Source: an uncultured bacterium (GTDB taxonomy: Bacteria > Desulfobacterota > Desulfovibrionia > Desulfovibrionales > Desulfovibrionaceae). Taken from it: a stretch of 19,687 nucleotides of DNA. The position numbers were made by a program, and so were the translations under genes. Below are positions 7,989 to 15,678 of this stretch, one piece after another. Below the pieces are notes generated by a model. The model was not told where the DNA came from. It searched no databases and saw nothing but the letters and a program-made list of their open reading frames with translations. Positions within the stretch are counted from its first letter, which is position 1. Every line of letters begins with the position of its first letter. The stretch is taken from contig CAJMLK010000051.1 in assembly GCA_905214305.1 (NCBI GenBank), positions 1 through 19,687 on the forward strand, read 5' to 3'.

Positions 7989-9455
7989 ATGCCGCATAAC
8001 GCACGTACATTCCTTCCAGCGCGGACGTTTCTTCCGCTGCTGCTTGTGCTGACCCTGTTTTTCTCTGCCTGCGCCTCCAACAAGGCGGGGCTGAAATCGC
8101 CGGAACTGCCCGCCAGACACTGGCTGGAAGAAGCCCCCGGCGTGCCGGTGGAAAACAAGAGCAAGCTCGAGGCCGCGGTTCCCAATCTGTATGATCCTTC
8201 CAAGGTCTTCACCTTTGAAGACTGCGTCTTTCTTACCATCCAGCAGTCGCCGCTTCTGGTGAACAGCGCGGTTGATCTTGAAATCAAGCGTGTTGCCCTT
8301 ACCGATGCCGTGTGGAAATATCTGCCTGAACCGCGCATGACCTTGCAGGTTACCAATAACCTCACGCAGTATAACATGAACCACAAGGATACTCCCGGCG
8401 ACTACGGGCGTACCAAGTTTACCGTGGGTTTCTACGCGGCCTTCCCCAACCCTGTTGCCAGCTATTTTGAGCATCAGGTGCAGAAGGCAATGGTCAACCT
8501 TGCCATTTCCACACACCGCAAGGCCGTGGGCGAAGCCATCTACAAGATCGGTCAGGCGTATCTGCAATTGCAGGCACAGAAAAAAATCGTCAAGGTTCAG
8601 AAAGAACTTCTGCCCATCGGCAAGGAACTGATTGCCTACTGGCAGCAGGTGGAAGCCGTTGACGGCCGCCAGGGGGTTTCCCTCAATCTGGCAATGCAGC
8701 ACCAGCGCGAGCTTGAGCTTATGCTGGAGCAGACCAAGATGAAAGAAACCATGCAGCTTACCCAGCTCAAGATCCTCGCGGGCGTGGACCCCCAGCAGCG
8801 TCTGGATGTGGACACCTCCAGCGCCGAAGAAATCCTGCGCGGTTTCAACGGGCGCAAGCTCAAGTGGGACGACCGCTGGACAACCACCGAAGACGATCTG
8901 CTGCTGCGCGGCCAGATCAAGCTGGGCGACTACAACATCATGGTTGCCTGGGCACAGTATATTCCCGACATGAGCATCGGCCTCAACAACAGCCCGCCGT
9001 CCGGCCAGTATCAGCCCGCCAGCGGCAGCGAAGATACCTTCCTGCACCTGAACTTCAGCTTTCCCCTGCTGGACTGGGGCCGCCGTTATCGCGGCGTGCA
9101 GACAGCCCGCATGCAGAAGGCGCAGGCGTTCCACGAGATGGCCCGCAAACGCACCGACTATTCCAACCGCTGGCTGCAGGCCGAACAGAACGTGGCTCTG
9201 GCCGAAACCGAGCTCAAGCTCGCACGTACGCGCTTTGACACGGCGGCCATGCAATACAAGGAAGCCCACATCTCTTTCAATGAAGGCATTGCGGAACTGC
9301 CCGCCGTGGCCGACAGAAAGGAAGCAATGGTGCAGGCCCAGGTGGCCCTTATCCGCGCCGAGCTGACCTGCGAACTGGCCCAGCTTGAATGGATGTATCT
9401 TTCCACGGCGCTTCAGGAACATTTCCTCGGCCTGCCCGCCAAAGAGGTACTGTAA
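7989..9455 (+). CDS. TolC-type outer-membrane efflux lipoprotein
   Basis: A 488-residue protein with a lipoprotein signal peptide: hydrophobic run LPLLLVLTLFFSAC ending at a lipobox, Cys28 being the acylated residue. The mature part carries the two-fold repeat of long amphipathic helices typical of the TolC/outer membrane factor family, for example FTFEDCVFLTIQQSPLL near the start of the first repeat and FPLLDWGRRYRGVQTARM in the second, the latter a common family signature. It should form a trimeric outer-membrane channel and periplasmic tunnel. I prefer ATG 7989 with AAAGGG 6 bases upstream; GTG 7944, overlapping the preceding stop, would add 15 residues. It is followed directly by the adaptor gene, its expected partner. 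Confidence 0.88.
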   Translation: MPHNARTFLPARTFLPLLLVLTLFFSACASNKAGLKSPELPARHWLEEAPGVPVENKSKLEAAVPNLYDPSKVFTFEDCVFLTIQQSPLLVNSAVDLEIKRVALTDAVWKYLPEPRMTLQVTNNLTQYNMNHKDTPGDYGRTKFTVGFYAAFPNPVASYFEHQVQKAMVNLAISTHRKAVGEAIYKIGQAYLQLQAQKKIVKVQKELLPIGKELIAYWQQVEAVDGRQGVSLNLAMQHQRELELMLEQTKMKETMQLTQLKILAGVDPQQRLDVDTSSAEEILRGFNGRKLKWDDRWTTTEDDLLLRGQIKLGDYNIMVAWAQYIPDMSIGLNNSPPSGQYQPASGSEDTFLHLNFSFPLLDWGRRYRGVQTARMQKAQAFHEMARKRTDYSNRWLQAEQNVALAETELKLARTRFDTAAMQYKEAHISFNEGIAELPAVADRKEAMVQAQVALIRAELTCELAQLEWMYLSTALQEHFLGLPAKEVL

Positions 9456-10399
9456 TGCAAGCCCTTGCCCGTATGCATCTCCCCGTTGCGCGGGGTCTGG
9501 CCGTCACGCTGGCCCTGCTGGTCAGCCTGGCATTCGCCGCCTTCGCCACAGCTGCCGATGGCGGCAAAAGCGGCGTGACCATTCTGACCGGCAAAGTGGT
9601 GACAACGGTTATGCGGGCCATCCCCATGCCCTTTAACGGTGTTGTGGACGCCGTGCTTGTCAAACCCGGCGAAGCCGTGGAAGAAGACGCCCCGCTTATG
9701 CGCTACCACCTGCACGAAGACGCCGAGCGTACCTTGCAGCGCGAGGTCATGCAGGGGGCCGGCACAGAAAGTCTCAAGGGGCAGGTTCTTGACCTTGAAC
9801 GCAAGCTGGCTGAAACCATTGCCCAGCGCAACAAGGCGCGCCAGCTTGCCGCATCGGGCCTTGGCTCCCGTCAGGCTTCGGGGCGCCTTGAAGAAGACGT
9901 GACCTCCCTGCAGCGCCGCATCGAACTTACCACTACTACAATCAAAAAAGCTGAAAACAGCTTTTCCATCCGTCTTAAGGAACTGAGCAGCTACTTTGGG
10001 CAAGAGATCAGGGAAGGCGAAATTCTGCCTGAAACCCTCACCCTGACCTCCCCCATCAAAGGCTATGTGCTTTCGCTCGATTCCACCCTCAATCCCGGTT
10101 CTCTGCTTCCTGCCGGCAGCATGCCCATCAGGGTTGGACAGCTTGACCCCGTGCTGATTCAGGTTCCCGTGTACGAGGCCGAAATCAGCGGCATAGCGGC
10201 TGGTGACAGGGTAGACGTGGAAATCCCCTCGCTGGGCAACAAGATATTCCCCGGCAAGGTTAACGAGATTTCCTGGGTTTCCAATGACATGAGTGTCTCA
10301 AATCCGTCTTATTACACGGTGGAGATTACGGTTCCCAACCCGGATCTGGAACTCAAGCCCGGCTTCAAGGCCGTTGTGCGTTTCGGGGGCGGCAGGTAA
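9455..10399 (+). CDS. HlyD/RND-type periplasmic adaptor subunit
   Basis: A 314-residue membrane fusion protein. It begins with a signal peptide (hydrophobic stretch about 14-31, likely cleavage after ATA at 31-33). The order of parts is typical: first half of a biotinyl-lipoyl fold (PMPFNGVVDAVLVKPGEAV, about 57-75), a coiled-coil hairpin (about 95-170), the second lipoyl half (TLTSPIKGYVLSLD), then a beta-barrel (VPVYEAEISGIAAGDRVDVE) and a membrane-proximal end. It bridges the TolC-type channel to an inner-membrane transporter. The start ATG overlaps the preceding stop as TAATG and has GAGG 7 bases upstream, so the two are translationally coupled. No ABC, RND or MFS pump gene is adjacent; the next gene is a flippase. 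Confidence 0.88.
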   Translation: MQALARMHLPVARGLAVTLALLVSLAFAAFATAADGGKSGVTILTGKVVTTVMRAIPMPFNGVVDAVLVKPGEAVEEDAPLMRYHLHEDAERTLQREVMQGAGTESLKGQVLDLERKLAETIAQRNKARQLAASGLGSRQASGRLEEDVTSLQRRIELTTTTIKKAENSFSIRLKELSSYFGQEIREGEILPETLTLTSPIKGYVLSLDSTLNPGSLLPAGSMPIRVGQLDPVLIQVPVYEAEISGIAAGDRVDVEIPSLGNKIFPGKVNEISWVSNDMSVSNPSYYTVEITVPNPDLELKPGFKAVVRFGGGR

Positions 10400-10408
10400 A
10401 GCCCAGGC

Positions 10409-11815
10409 ATGAAGCTCAAGAGCATCCCCCGCAGGCTCGGCTATATTCTGGGCGCGCAATGGACGCGCGACCTGGCATGGACGGCCTTTACCATCTTGCT
10501 GGCCCGCCGCAGCCCGGACATTATGGGCCAGATCGTGTTGGCCCTCACATTTGGCTATCTGGTTAAAACCATTGCCGATGTGGGGCTTAACGACTTTCTG
10601 CTATCCACATTTGCCCGGCGCGAGGGGCGCCCGAGAGCGCTGCTTGGCGAAGTCACATGGCTCAAGCTTGTGGTGCTGGTTCTGGCCCTTGCCGCCACAT
10701 GGCTGGTAACCGGCTGGCAGAACTACAGCCCGGAACTGCGCCTCATTGTGCTCTGCATTGCCGCAGGCCTTGGGCTTGACGGCGTCAGCGACTCTTTTTT
10801 TGCCCTGTGTCAGGCGCGCGGCCGACAGGATGTGGAAATGCGCATCCGGGTTCCCTCAGCCCTTATCGGCATCGGCTTTGGTATCACCTGCGTGGTCATG
10901 GGCGCGCCGCCCATTGTCATCGCGCTGTACAAGCCCATCGAATCCGTCCTCTGCATCATTTTCGCCCTGGCGGCGCTGGGGCGCAATCCCCTGACCGGTG
11001 TTGGCAAATCCGGCATGCTCGACCTCGCACGCCAGATGAAACACGGCCTTATTTTTACCTGCATGGCCGCCTGCGCCATGTTCTATAACAAGATCAACGT
11101 CATCTTTCTCAAGCAGTATGGTGGCAATGCGGACGTGGGCGGCTACGGAGTTGCCTGGGAAACCATTGAAGGACTGTCTGTTCTGGTTTCCAGCGCCCTG
11201 CTCGGCAAGGTCATATTTCCGTTGCTGGCGCGGCACTGGCAACAGGACAGGGCGGCCTTCAGCCAGTTGGCGGGGCAGACGGCACGGACGCTCTGGGCGG
11301 CGGCCCTGCCCATAATTTTTCTTATCTGTGTGGAAAGCGACCGCTTTTTGCCCTTTATCTACGGGCAAAGCTATGAAAGCGCCGTCCGTGCCCAGCAACT
11401 GCTTACCCCGTGCCTTGCTACAGCCTTTTTGCATAATCTGGCCGCCTACGCCATGATAGGCATGCGCCGCCATCGCCTGCTGCTGGCCTTCTACGCCAGC
11501 GGCCTTGTGCTCAACATCATCTGCTGCTTCACGCTCATTCCGGGCATGCCCCTTGAGGGCGCGGCCCTGTCGCTGACCATCACCAAGGTGTGGGTCGCCA
11601 TTCTGACGGTGGGCTTTTTCCAATGGACAGCCCGCCCCATGAGCCTCGGGCAGTGGCTGCTTATGCTGGCTGCCATCATCGCAAGTCTGGCCCTGTGGCA
11701 GATTGCGGGCAAAATGGCCCCGCGCGAAGTGGCCGAGCTTGTGGGCCTTGTTCCCCTGCTTGCCCTTTTCTGGCGCTGGCGGCCACCGCCGCCCTTTGAA
11801 AAAAAGACGGCCTGA
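10409..11815 (+). CDS. MOP-superfamily (Wzx/MATE-like) oligosaccharide or lipid flippase
   Basis: A 468-residue integral inner-membrane protein with about 12 or more hydrophobic helices across its length. It opens with RRLGYILGAQWTRDLAWTAFTILLAR, the pattern of polysaccharide biosynthesis (Wzx-type) flippases that move lipid-linked glycans to the periplasmic face. It starts 9 bases after the adaptor stop, so it is the last gene of the operon. Alternatively it could belong to a neighbouring MOP branch (MurJ or MATE type), but there is no sign of drug-export specificity. Location next to the channel and adaptor suggests it supplies the inner-membrane step for the exported product. I see no convincing terminator after it. 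Confidence 0.82.
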   Translation: MKLKSIPRRLGYILGAQWTRDLAWTAFTILLARRSPDIMGQIVLALTFGYLVKTIADVGLNDFLLSTFARREGRPRALLGEVTWLKLVVLVLALAATWLVTGWQNYSPELRLIVLCIAAGLGLDGVSDSFFALCQARGRQDVEMRIRVPSALIGIGFGITCVVMGAPPIVIALYKPIESVLCIIFALAALGRNPLTGVGKSGMLDLARQMKHGLIFTCMAACAMFYNKINVIFLKQYGGNADVGGYGVAWETIEGLSVLVSSALLGKVIFPLLARHWQQDRAAFSQLAGQTARTLWAAALPIIFLICVESDRFLPFIYGQSYESAVRAQQLLTPCLATAFLHNLAAYAMIGMRRHRLLLAFYASGLVLNIICCFTLIPGMPLEGAALSLTITKVWVAILTVGFFQWTARPMSLGQWLLMLAAIIASLALWQIAGKMAPREVAELVGLVPLLALFWRWRPPPPFEKKTA

Positions 11816-12222
11816 TCCGCGCATTGCGCAGCGCAAACGCAGCTCTGCAGCCCGGAGGCGCCAAATACAGGTGGACAGGCGCAAGGCATTCAGACCCACG
11901 CGTACAGGAACAGCGCCAACGGGTTTACAAAACCGTCCCGCAATGGTTACCTGTTGACACGCGCACGCGATACCGGCGGTACACGCGCGTAAGCCTCAAC
12001 ACACGGCAGCACCGCGAGCCTCAAACGTTCCACACTGTCAGACCATCCACGCCCCCGGCGCACCATCAGGTGCGTACCGGGCACGGCAGACCGCGCATCC
12101 CGACCGACTCCCACTGCCGTTCCACGGCATCTTCAGCATCGCGTTGACGCGAACCTCCTGCTCCGCGTACCATGTGTACAGAATCCATGCACAGGCATGG
12201 CAAAGACCTTTCAAGGGACAGC
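11816..12222. other. Intergenic region without supported gene
   Basis: About 400 bases between the flippase and the ferredoxin-like gene. The only rightward frame (11824-12147) gives an Arg/Thr-rich peptide without recognisable motifs or a ribosome binding site. A perfect TTGACA occurs at 11954-11959, but without a good -10 box, and ACACGCGC is repeated near 11957 and 11981. A candidate promoter for the following gene is listed separately. Confidence 0.55.
12144..12173 (+). promoter_or_regulatory. Candidate promoter of the ferredoxin/cytochrome b operon
   Basis: TTGACG (12144-12149), 18 bases, then TACCAT (12168-12173). The -35 box matches 5 of 6 consensus bases, the -10 box 4 of 6. Transcription from here would start near 12180, about 40 bases upstream of the chosen ATG at 12223, and would exclude the upstream ATG at 12172. 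Confidence 0.3.
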
Positions 12223-13221
12223 ATGGCAAAGGACTTTTTACCAGAACGCAGAACCCTGCTTAAAGGGCTGACATCCGCAGCCGGAGCCGCCGGGCTTGGC
12301 CTGACAGGCATTCAACCCGCTCAGGGCATGGCCCTGCGTCTGTCTACAGACGCTATGGACTGCTGCACCATCATCGATGTTGACCGCTGCACCGGTTGCG
12401 GCGCATGCGTAACCGCCTGCCGGGATCGCAATCTGGCCGGGCTGCCCATTCCACAGAAACCCATCCCCCGCCCGGTTCCCTCCTGGAAGCCAATCATTGA
12501 CTGGTCTGAGCGTCAGGACGTCACAAGCCGACTGACTCCCTACAACTGGCTGTACATCCAGTCCTGCACCCTGTCGGGGCATCGCGAGGGCCATAAGGTA
12601 TTTATGCCGCGGCGCTGTCTGCACTGCCTCAACCCCCAGTGTGTGAGCCTGTGCCCGTCAGGCGCCGCGCGCCAAAGCCCGCAAGGAGCTGCCTACATTG
12701 ACGAATCCATATGTCTGGGCGACGGGCCCTGTCCGAGGGCCTGCCCCTGGGGCATCCCGCAGCGCCAGTCGGGCGTGGGGCCTTATCTCAGGATCGCGCC
12801 CCGCTATATCGGCTACGGCCTTGTATTCAAGTGCGATTACTGTCGCAGCCTGCTGGAGGAAGGGCAGACGCCCGTTTGCGTGGCTGCCTGCCCGTCCGGT
12901 GCGCAGAGCATCGGCCCCCGCAGCGAAATGGTGGTTCGAGCCAAAGAAATGGCACGTCTGCGCCGGGGTGAGCTTTTTGGGCTTACGGAAAACGGTGGAA
13001 CCAACACCATCTACGTCTCCGCCATACCTTTCAGAGACATTGAAGCCGCCATGTTGCAGCAGGGACAGGTAGACATCGGGCAGCCCAGTCTGCGCCCTGC
13101 CAGAGCCAGCATGGAAAAAGAAAACAGCCTGCTTGATCTTGTGCTGGCGGCCCCTCTGGCCGGAGCAGCCCTTGCTTCATTGCGCCTGTGGCGCGACCGG
13201 CGAAAGGAGCACAAGCCATGA
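12223..13221 (+). CDS. Tat-exported HybA-like 4Fe-4S electron-transfer protein
   Basis: A 332-residue periplasmic electron carrier. The N-terminus has a twin-arginine signal (ERRTLLKG, then a weakly hydrophobic stretch). Four cluster-binding motifs follow: C56-x2-C59-x2-C62-x3-C66; C132-x2-C135-x4-C140-x3-C144; C164-x2-D167-x2-C170-x3-C174, in which one Cys is replaced by Asp; and C204-x2-C207-x11-C219-x3-C223. A C-terminal hydrophobic segment (LLDLVLAAPLAGAALASL) followed by basic residues should anchor it in the membrane. This order matches HybA of hydrogenase-2 and related dehydrogenase beta subunits. The start at 12223 has AAGGGA just upstream; ATG 12172 would place 17 residues before the Tat motif. 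The stop overlaps the next start (ATGA). The partner enzyme is unknown. Confidence 0.85.
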   Translation: MAKDFLPERRTLLKGLTSAAGAAGLGLTGIQPAQGMALRLSTDAMDCCTIIDVDRCTGCGACVTACRDRNLAGLPIPQKPIPRPVPSWKPIIDWSERQDVTSRLTPYNWLYIQSCTLSGHREGHKVFMPRRCLHCLNPQCVSLCPSGAARQSPQGAAYIDESICLGDGPCPRACPWGIPQRQSGVGPYLRIAPRYIGYGLVFKCDYCRSLLEEGQTPVCVAACPSGAQSIGPRSEMVVRAKEMARLRRGELFGLTENGGTNTIYVSAIPFRDIEAAMLQQGQVDIGQPSLRPARASMEKENSLLDLVLAAPLAGAALASLRLWRDRRKEHKP

Positions 13222-13712
13222 TCCACCAGCAACACCGGCGCCGGAAGCTTTTCCCCGCCCTGTTTCGTGTGCTATGGTCGGCAAGCCTTATGACCGCGGT
13301 CGTTTCCGGCTTGTCACACTTGCCGTTTGCCGTACGCTTCGGGCTGGTGGGCTGGGACAACCGGGCCTCCCTGTGGCATTACTATGCGGCGGCGGCCCTT
13401 CTTATGCTCAGCACCTATGCCGTCATCATCTGGGGGTGGGAGGGCAGAAGGTATCTGCGTCTCACCGTGGGCGGCTGCCTGCGGGCGCTGCTGATCGGCG
13501 CTCTTATTCTCAGCGGCCTGACTCTCGTGCTGCACAACCTGCCGGACATAGCCTTTTTTGGCGAAACCTATGCGACAATCAAACTCTGCCACCTGAGCTG
13601 CGCCCTTATTCTTGTACCAGTGCTGCTGGTGCAGATAATCCTGCGCCTGACCGGACGCTCACCCTGCCTCGTCCCCCGCGAGGATGCCGCAGCGCAGGGA
13701 ACGCAAAAATAA
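13218..13712 (+). CDS. Small four-helix membrane protein, putative b-type cytochrome subunit
   Basis: A 164-residue protein with four predicted transmembrane helices, about residues 18-38, 53-73, 87-106 and 121-144. Histidines in or at the ends of helices (His34, His54, His106, His125) could ligate heme b, as in formate dehydrogenase gamma-type cytochromes, but the usual helix-1 R-x2-H motif is absent, so heme binding is inference. Its start overlaps the ferredoxin stop as ATGA and has AGGAG 9 bases upstream, so the two products are probably made in fixed ratio. It most likely passes electrons between the quinone pool and the periplasmic ferredoxin subunit. It could also be a non-heme membrane anchor. 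Confidence 0.65.
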   Translation: MIHQQHRRRKLFPALFRVLWSASLMTAVVSGLSHLPFAVRFGLVGWDNRASLWHYYAAAALLMLSTYAVIIWGWEGRRYLRLTVGGCLRALLIGALILSGLTLVLHNLPDIAFFGETYATIKLCHLSCALILVPVLLVQIILRLTGRSPCLVPREDAAAQGTQK

Positions 13713-13763
13713 TAGTGCGTTACCCTCCAAGAGGAAATACTACTGCCCCGCGGACAAGTCTGC

Positions 13764-13913
13764 CAGAGCAGATTAACTTTGAGAATGTACATTCGCAAAG
13801 TTAAAGCCACGCTCACTTCGGCGTTTAACCGCGCAGATAAACTGTGCTTACGCCTCCGTAGCTAACGTCTGCTCGCGCAGCCGTCAGAGCAATTTCAAAG
13901 TGAAACTGCTCTG
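13764..13913. repeat. 150-bp palindrome-rich intergenic element bounded by CAGAGCAG/CTGCTCTG
   Basis: The ends are inverted: CAGAGCAG at 13764-13771 and CTGCTCTG at 13906-13913. Inside lies a 32-bp palindrome with a single mismatched pair (13773-13804: TTAACTTTG arm, GAATGTACATTC core, CAAAGTTAA arm), and a terminal hairpin at 13885-13913 with a CAGAGCA/TGCTCTG stem followed by TTTG. The terminal hairpin could serve as terminator of the upstream operon. A related motif occurs at 15771-15805. Confidence 0.6.
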
Positions 13914-14132
13914 TTTGTGGAGTTCTCACAGCCCTGACTTTTTCATACAGGGAGAAAGCAAACGATGGCATTGCGCGGCGCGCAGGGAGATCACCCGAAC
14001 GAAGTGAGGGAAGCTCCCGCAGCAGAGGCCGCGCAGACCTCGCGAAATTACGGAAGCAGGAAGGCCCGGCAGGATTGCCCGGAGTGAGTGCGGATGTGGC
14101 CCTGAGGGTTGATGGAATATGGAAAGCCCGGC

Positions 14133-14174
14133 GGGGGTGCTTCGGGGGGGATGCAAGGGGGGCCGAGAAGGGGG
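14133..14174 (+). other. Putative G-quadruplex motif
   Basis: Four G-runs of 5, 7, 6 and 5 bases (14133-14137, 14144-14150, 14157-14162, 14170-14174) are separated by loops of 6, 6 and 7 bases, satisfying the usual four-run definition with margin. It lies beyond the ends of two convergent transcription units. Confidence 0.5.
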
Positions 14175-14230
14175 CGCAGCCCCATAACCGGCCCCGCCTT
14201 GCCGCACGCCGCGCAGGCGGCCAGAATAAC

Positions 14231-14260
14231 AAACAAAAAAAGCCCTCGCGCCCGCAGGGC
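14231..14260 (-). terminator. Rho-independent terminator downstream of argJ
   Basis: On the minus strand a GCCCT/AGGGC stem (14242-14246 with 14256-14260) with a GC-rich loop is followed by seven Ts and then GTTT. It lies about 135 bases after the argJ stop, with no gene between. Confidence 0.65.
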
Positions 14261-14396
14261 GACAAAAAACCTATCTCAAGGGACAAGCTCTTTCCCACCC
14301 CAGCCTGTGTAGCGCAAAGCCGCCCCATCCAGAAGGACAGGCCTTTTCTCTCTCAATCCCTGCGGATTACGCAATACCGCCGCTGCGAGGCGCCCT

Positions 14397-15584
14397 TCAT
14401 GAGCGGTAATCGGCGTTTTCCGTCACATATTCATGCCCAAGGTCCGAAGCCTTGAACGTGTACGAACCTGAACCGCCGCCAAGGTCAATGTCCACCTGCA
14501 CGTCCTCACCCTTGAGCAGTTCGGCAAGCGCGGCTTCCTGATCTTCGTTGACCGGGCAGCCCTTGCGGAATCTTTCAATGCCGCAAAGCTTCATGCTTAC
14601 TGCCGCCGGATCAAAGCTGGCCCCGCTGTAGCCCACGGCCGTCACAATACGGCCCCAGTTGGCGTCGCCGCCGTACATGGCGGTTTTGACCAGCTGTGAA
14701 TGCCCTACGCTGCGGGCCACCCGCTCTGCGTCGGCGTCGTTTTTCGCTCCGCTGACCGTGATGTGGATAACCTTGCGCGCCCCTTCACCGTCCTTGACCA
14801 GCATATGGGAGACCTGCCCCAGAATGGCTGTCAGCGCCTCCTCAAGCAGGGCCATATCTTCCGGTCCCTCCGCGGTCACGCCTGAAGCACCGTTGGCAAG
14901 CCCGAGAATGGTGTCGTTTGTGGACGTATCGCCGTCAACGCTCACCCGGTTAAAGGTCTTGTTCACGGCGCGGCCAAACATGGCCTGCCAGGGTTCTGCG
15001 GCCACCCTGGCGTCAGTAAGGGCCACACAGAGCATGGTCGCCATGTTGGGACAGATCATGCCCGCGCCTTTGGCCATCACTGTCAGGCGCACACTCCCGC
15101 CGGAAAGTGCCACTTCCCGCATGGCAAATTTGGGAAAAGCATCGGTGGTCATGAATGAGCGGGTAAAGCCCTCGGCGTCACGGCTGCCAAGGCTCTGCAC
15201 CAGCGCGGGAACAGCATCAAGCCAAAGATCCATCTTGAGATGCGCCCCCACCACGCCTGTGGAAAGAGGCAAAATCTCGTCCTGATCAATCCCGGTAAGG
15301 CCCGCAATCATGGCCTGAGTGGCCCGGCAGTTGGAAAGCCCTTCATCGCCGGTGCAGGCATTGGCCTGACCCGCATTGGCGAGCACGGCACGAACCGCAC
15401 GACCCCGGGCCAGAATTTCCTGACAAACCAGCACAGGCGCGGCCTTGAAAAGATTTTGCGTAAACATGCCGGCCAGCACGGCGGGCGTGTCGGAAACAAT
15501 AAGCCCCAGATCGTCGCGACCGGCTTTCTTGAAGTTGGCCGCCGCGGCTCCGGCCCTGAATCCTTTGGGCAAATCATTCTGCAT
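14397..15584 (-). CDS. argJ: Glutamate N-acetyltransferase / amino-acid acetyltransferase (ArgJ)
   Basis: A 395-residue ornithine acetyltransferase of arginine biosynthesis. It moves the acetyl group from N2-acetylornithine to glutamate and, in bifunctional forms, also uses acetyl-CoA. The self-cleavage motif KGAGMICPNMATML is intact: the precursor is cut between Ala182 and Thr183, and Thr183 becomes the N-terminal nucleophile of the beta chain. Other family motifs are LPLSTGVVG, SVDGDTSTND and YGGDANWGRI. Length is normal. The start at 15584 has GAGGAG 7 bases upstream; an in-frame ATG at 15758 would add 58 residues lying over the intergenic repeats and is rejected. It stands as a single gene with its own terminator. 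Mono- versus bifunctionality cannot be decided from sequence. Confidence 0.96.
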   Translation of the reverse strand: MQNDLPKGFRAGAAAANFKKAGRDDLGLIVSDTPAVLAGMFTQNLFKAAPVLVCQEILARGRAVRAVLANAGQANACTGDEGLSNCRATQAMIAGLTGIDQDEILPLSTGVVGAHLKMDLWLDAVPALVQSLGSRDAEGFTRSFMTTDAFPKFAMREVALSGGSVRLTVMAKGAGMICPNMATMLCVALTDARVAAEPWQAMFGRAVNKTFNRVSVDGDTSTNDTILGLANGASGVTAEGPEDMALLEEALTAILGQVSHMLVKDGEGARKVIHITVSGAKNDADAERVARSVGHSQLVKTAMYGGDANWGRIVTAVGYSGASFDPAAVSMKLCGIERFRKGCPVNEDQEAALAELLKGEDVQVDIDLGGGSGSYTFKASDLGHEYVTENADYRS

Positions 15585-15678
15585 GGATATTCTCCTCAAA
15601 GTGTGCCGTCCGCATCCGTGCCGGACGTCTGCGCCGAAATCCGGCGTGAGCATGGTACGTTGAAAAAGCCGCACACGC

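Larger units (their letters stand above)
13713..14396. other. Long non-coding convergent intergenic region
   Basis: About 680 bases between the convergent cytochrome operon and argJ. Short frames on both strands show no recognisable protein. It holds the repeat element at 13764-13913, a G-quadruplex motif at 14133-14174, a small hairpin formed by GGGGC-GCA-GCCCC near 14172-14184, and the argJ terminator at 14231-14260. Confidence 0.6.

Noticed and set aside
7875..9422. A 515-codon minus-strand frame opposite the TolC-type gene
   Set aside because: The plus strand has a lipoprotein signal, ribosome binding site and family motifs; the antisense frame has none.
10856..11899. A 347-codon minus-strand frame opposite the flippase
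   Set aside because: It is rich in His, Gly and Arg without membrane helices or motifs; the plus strand encodes a clear multi-helix protein.
11824..12147. A 107-codon frame in the gap before the ferredoxin gene
   Set aside because: The composition is Arg/Thr/His-rich and low in hydrophobic residues, with no ribosome binding site or recognisable motif.
14075..14455. Short frames on both strands in the argJ-cytochrome gap
   Set aside because: They cross the G-rich runs, the argJ terminator and the end of argJ, and show no protein-like features.
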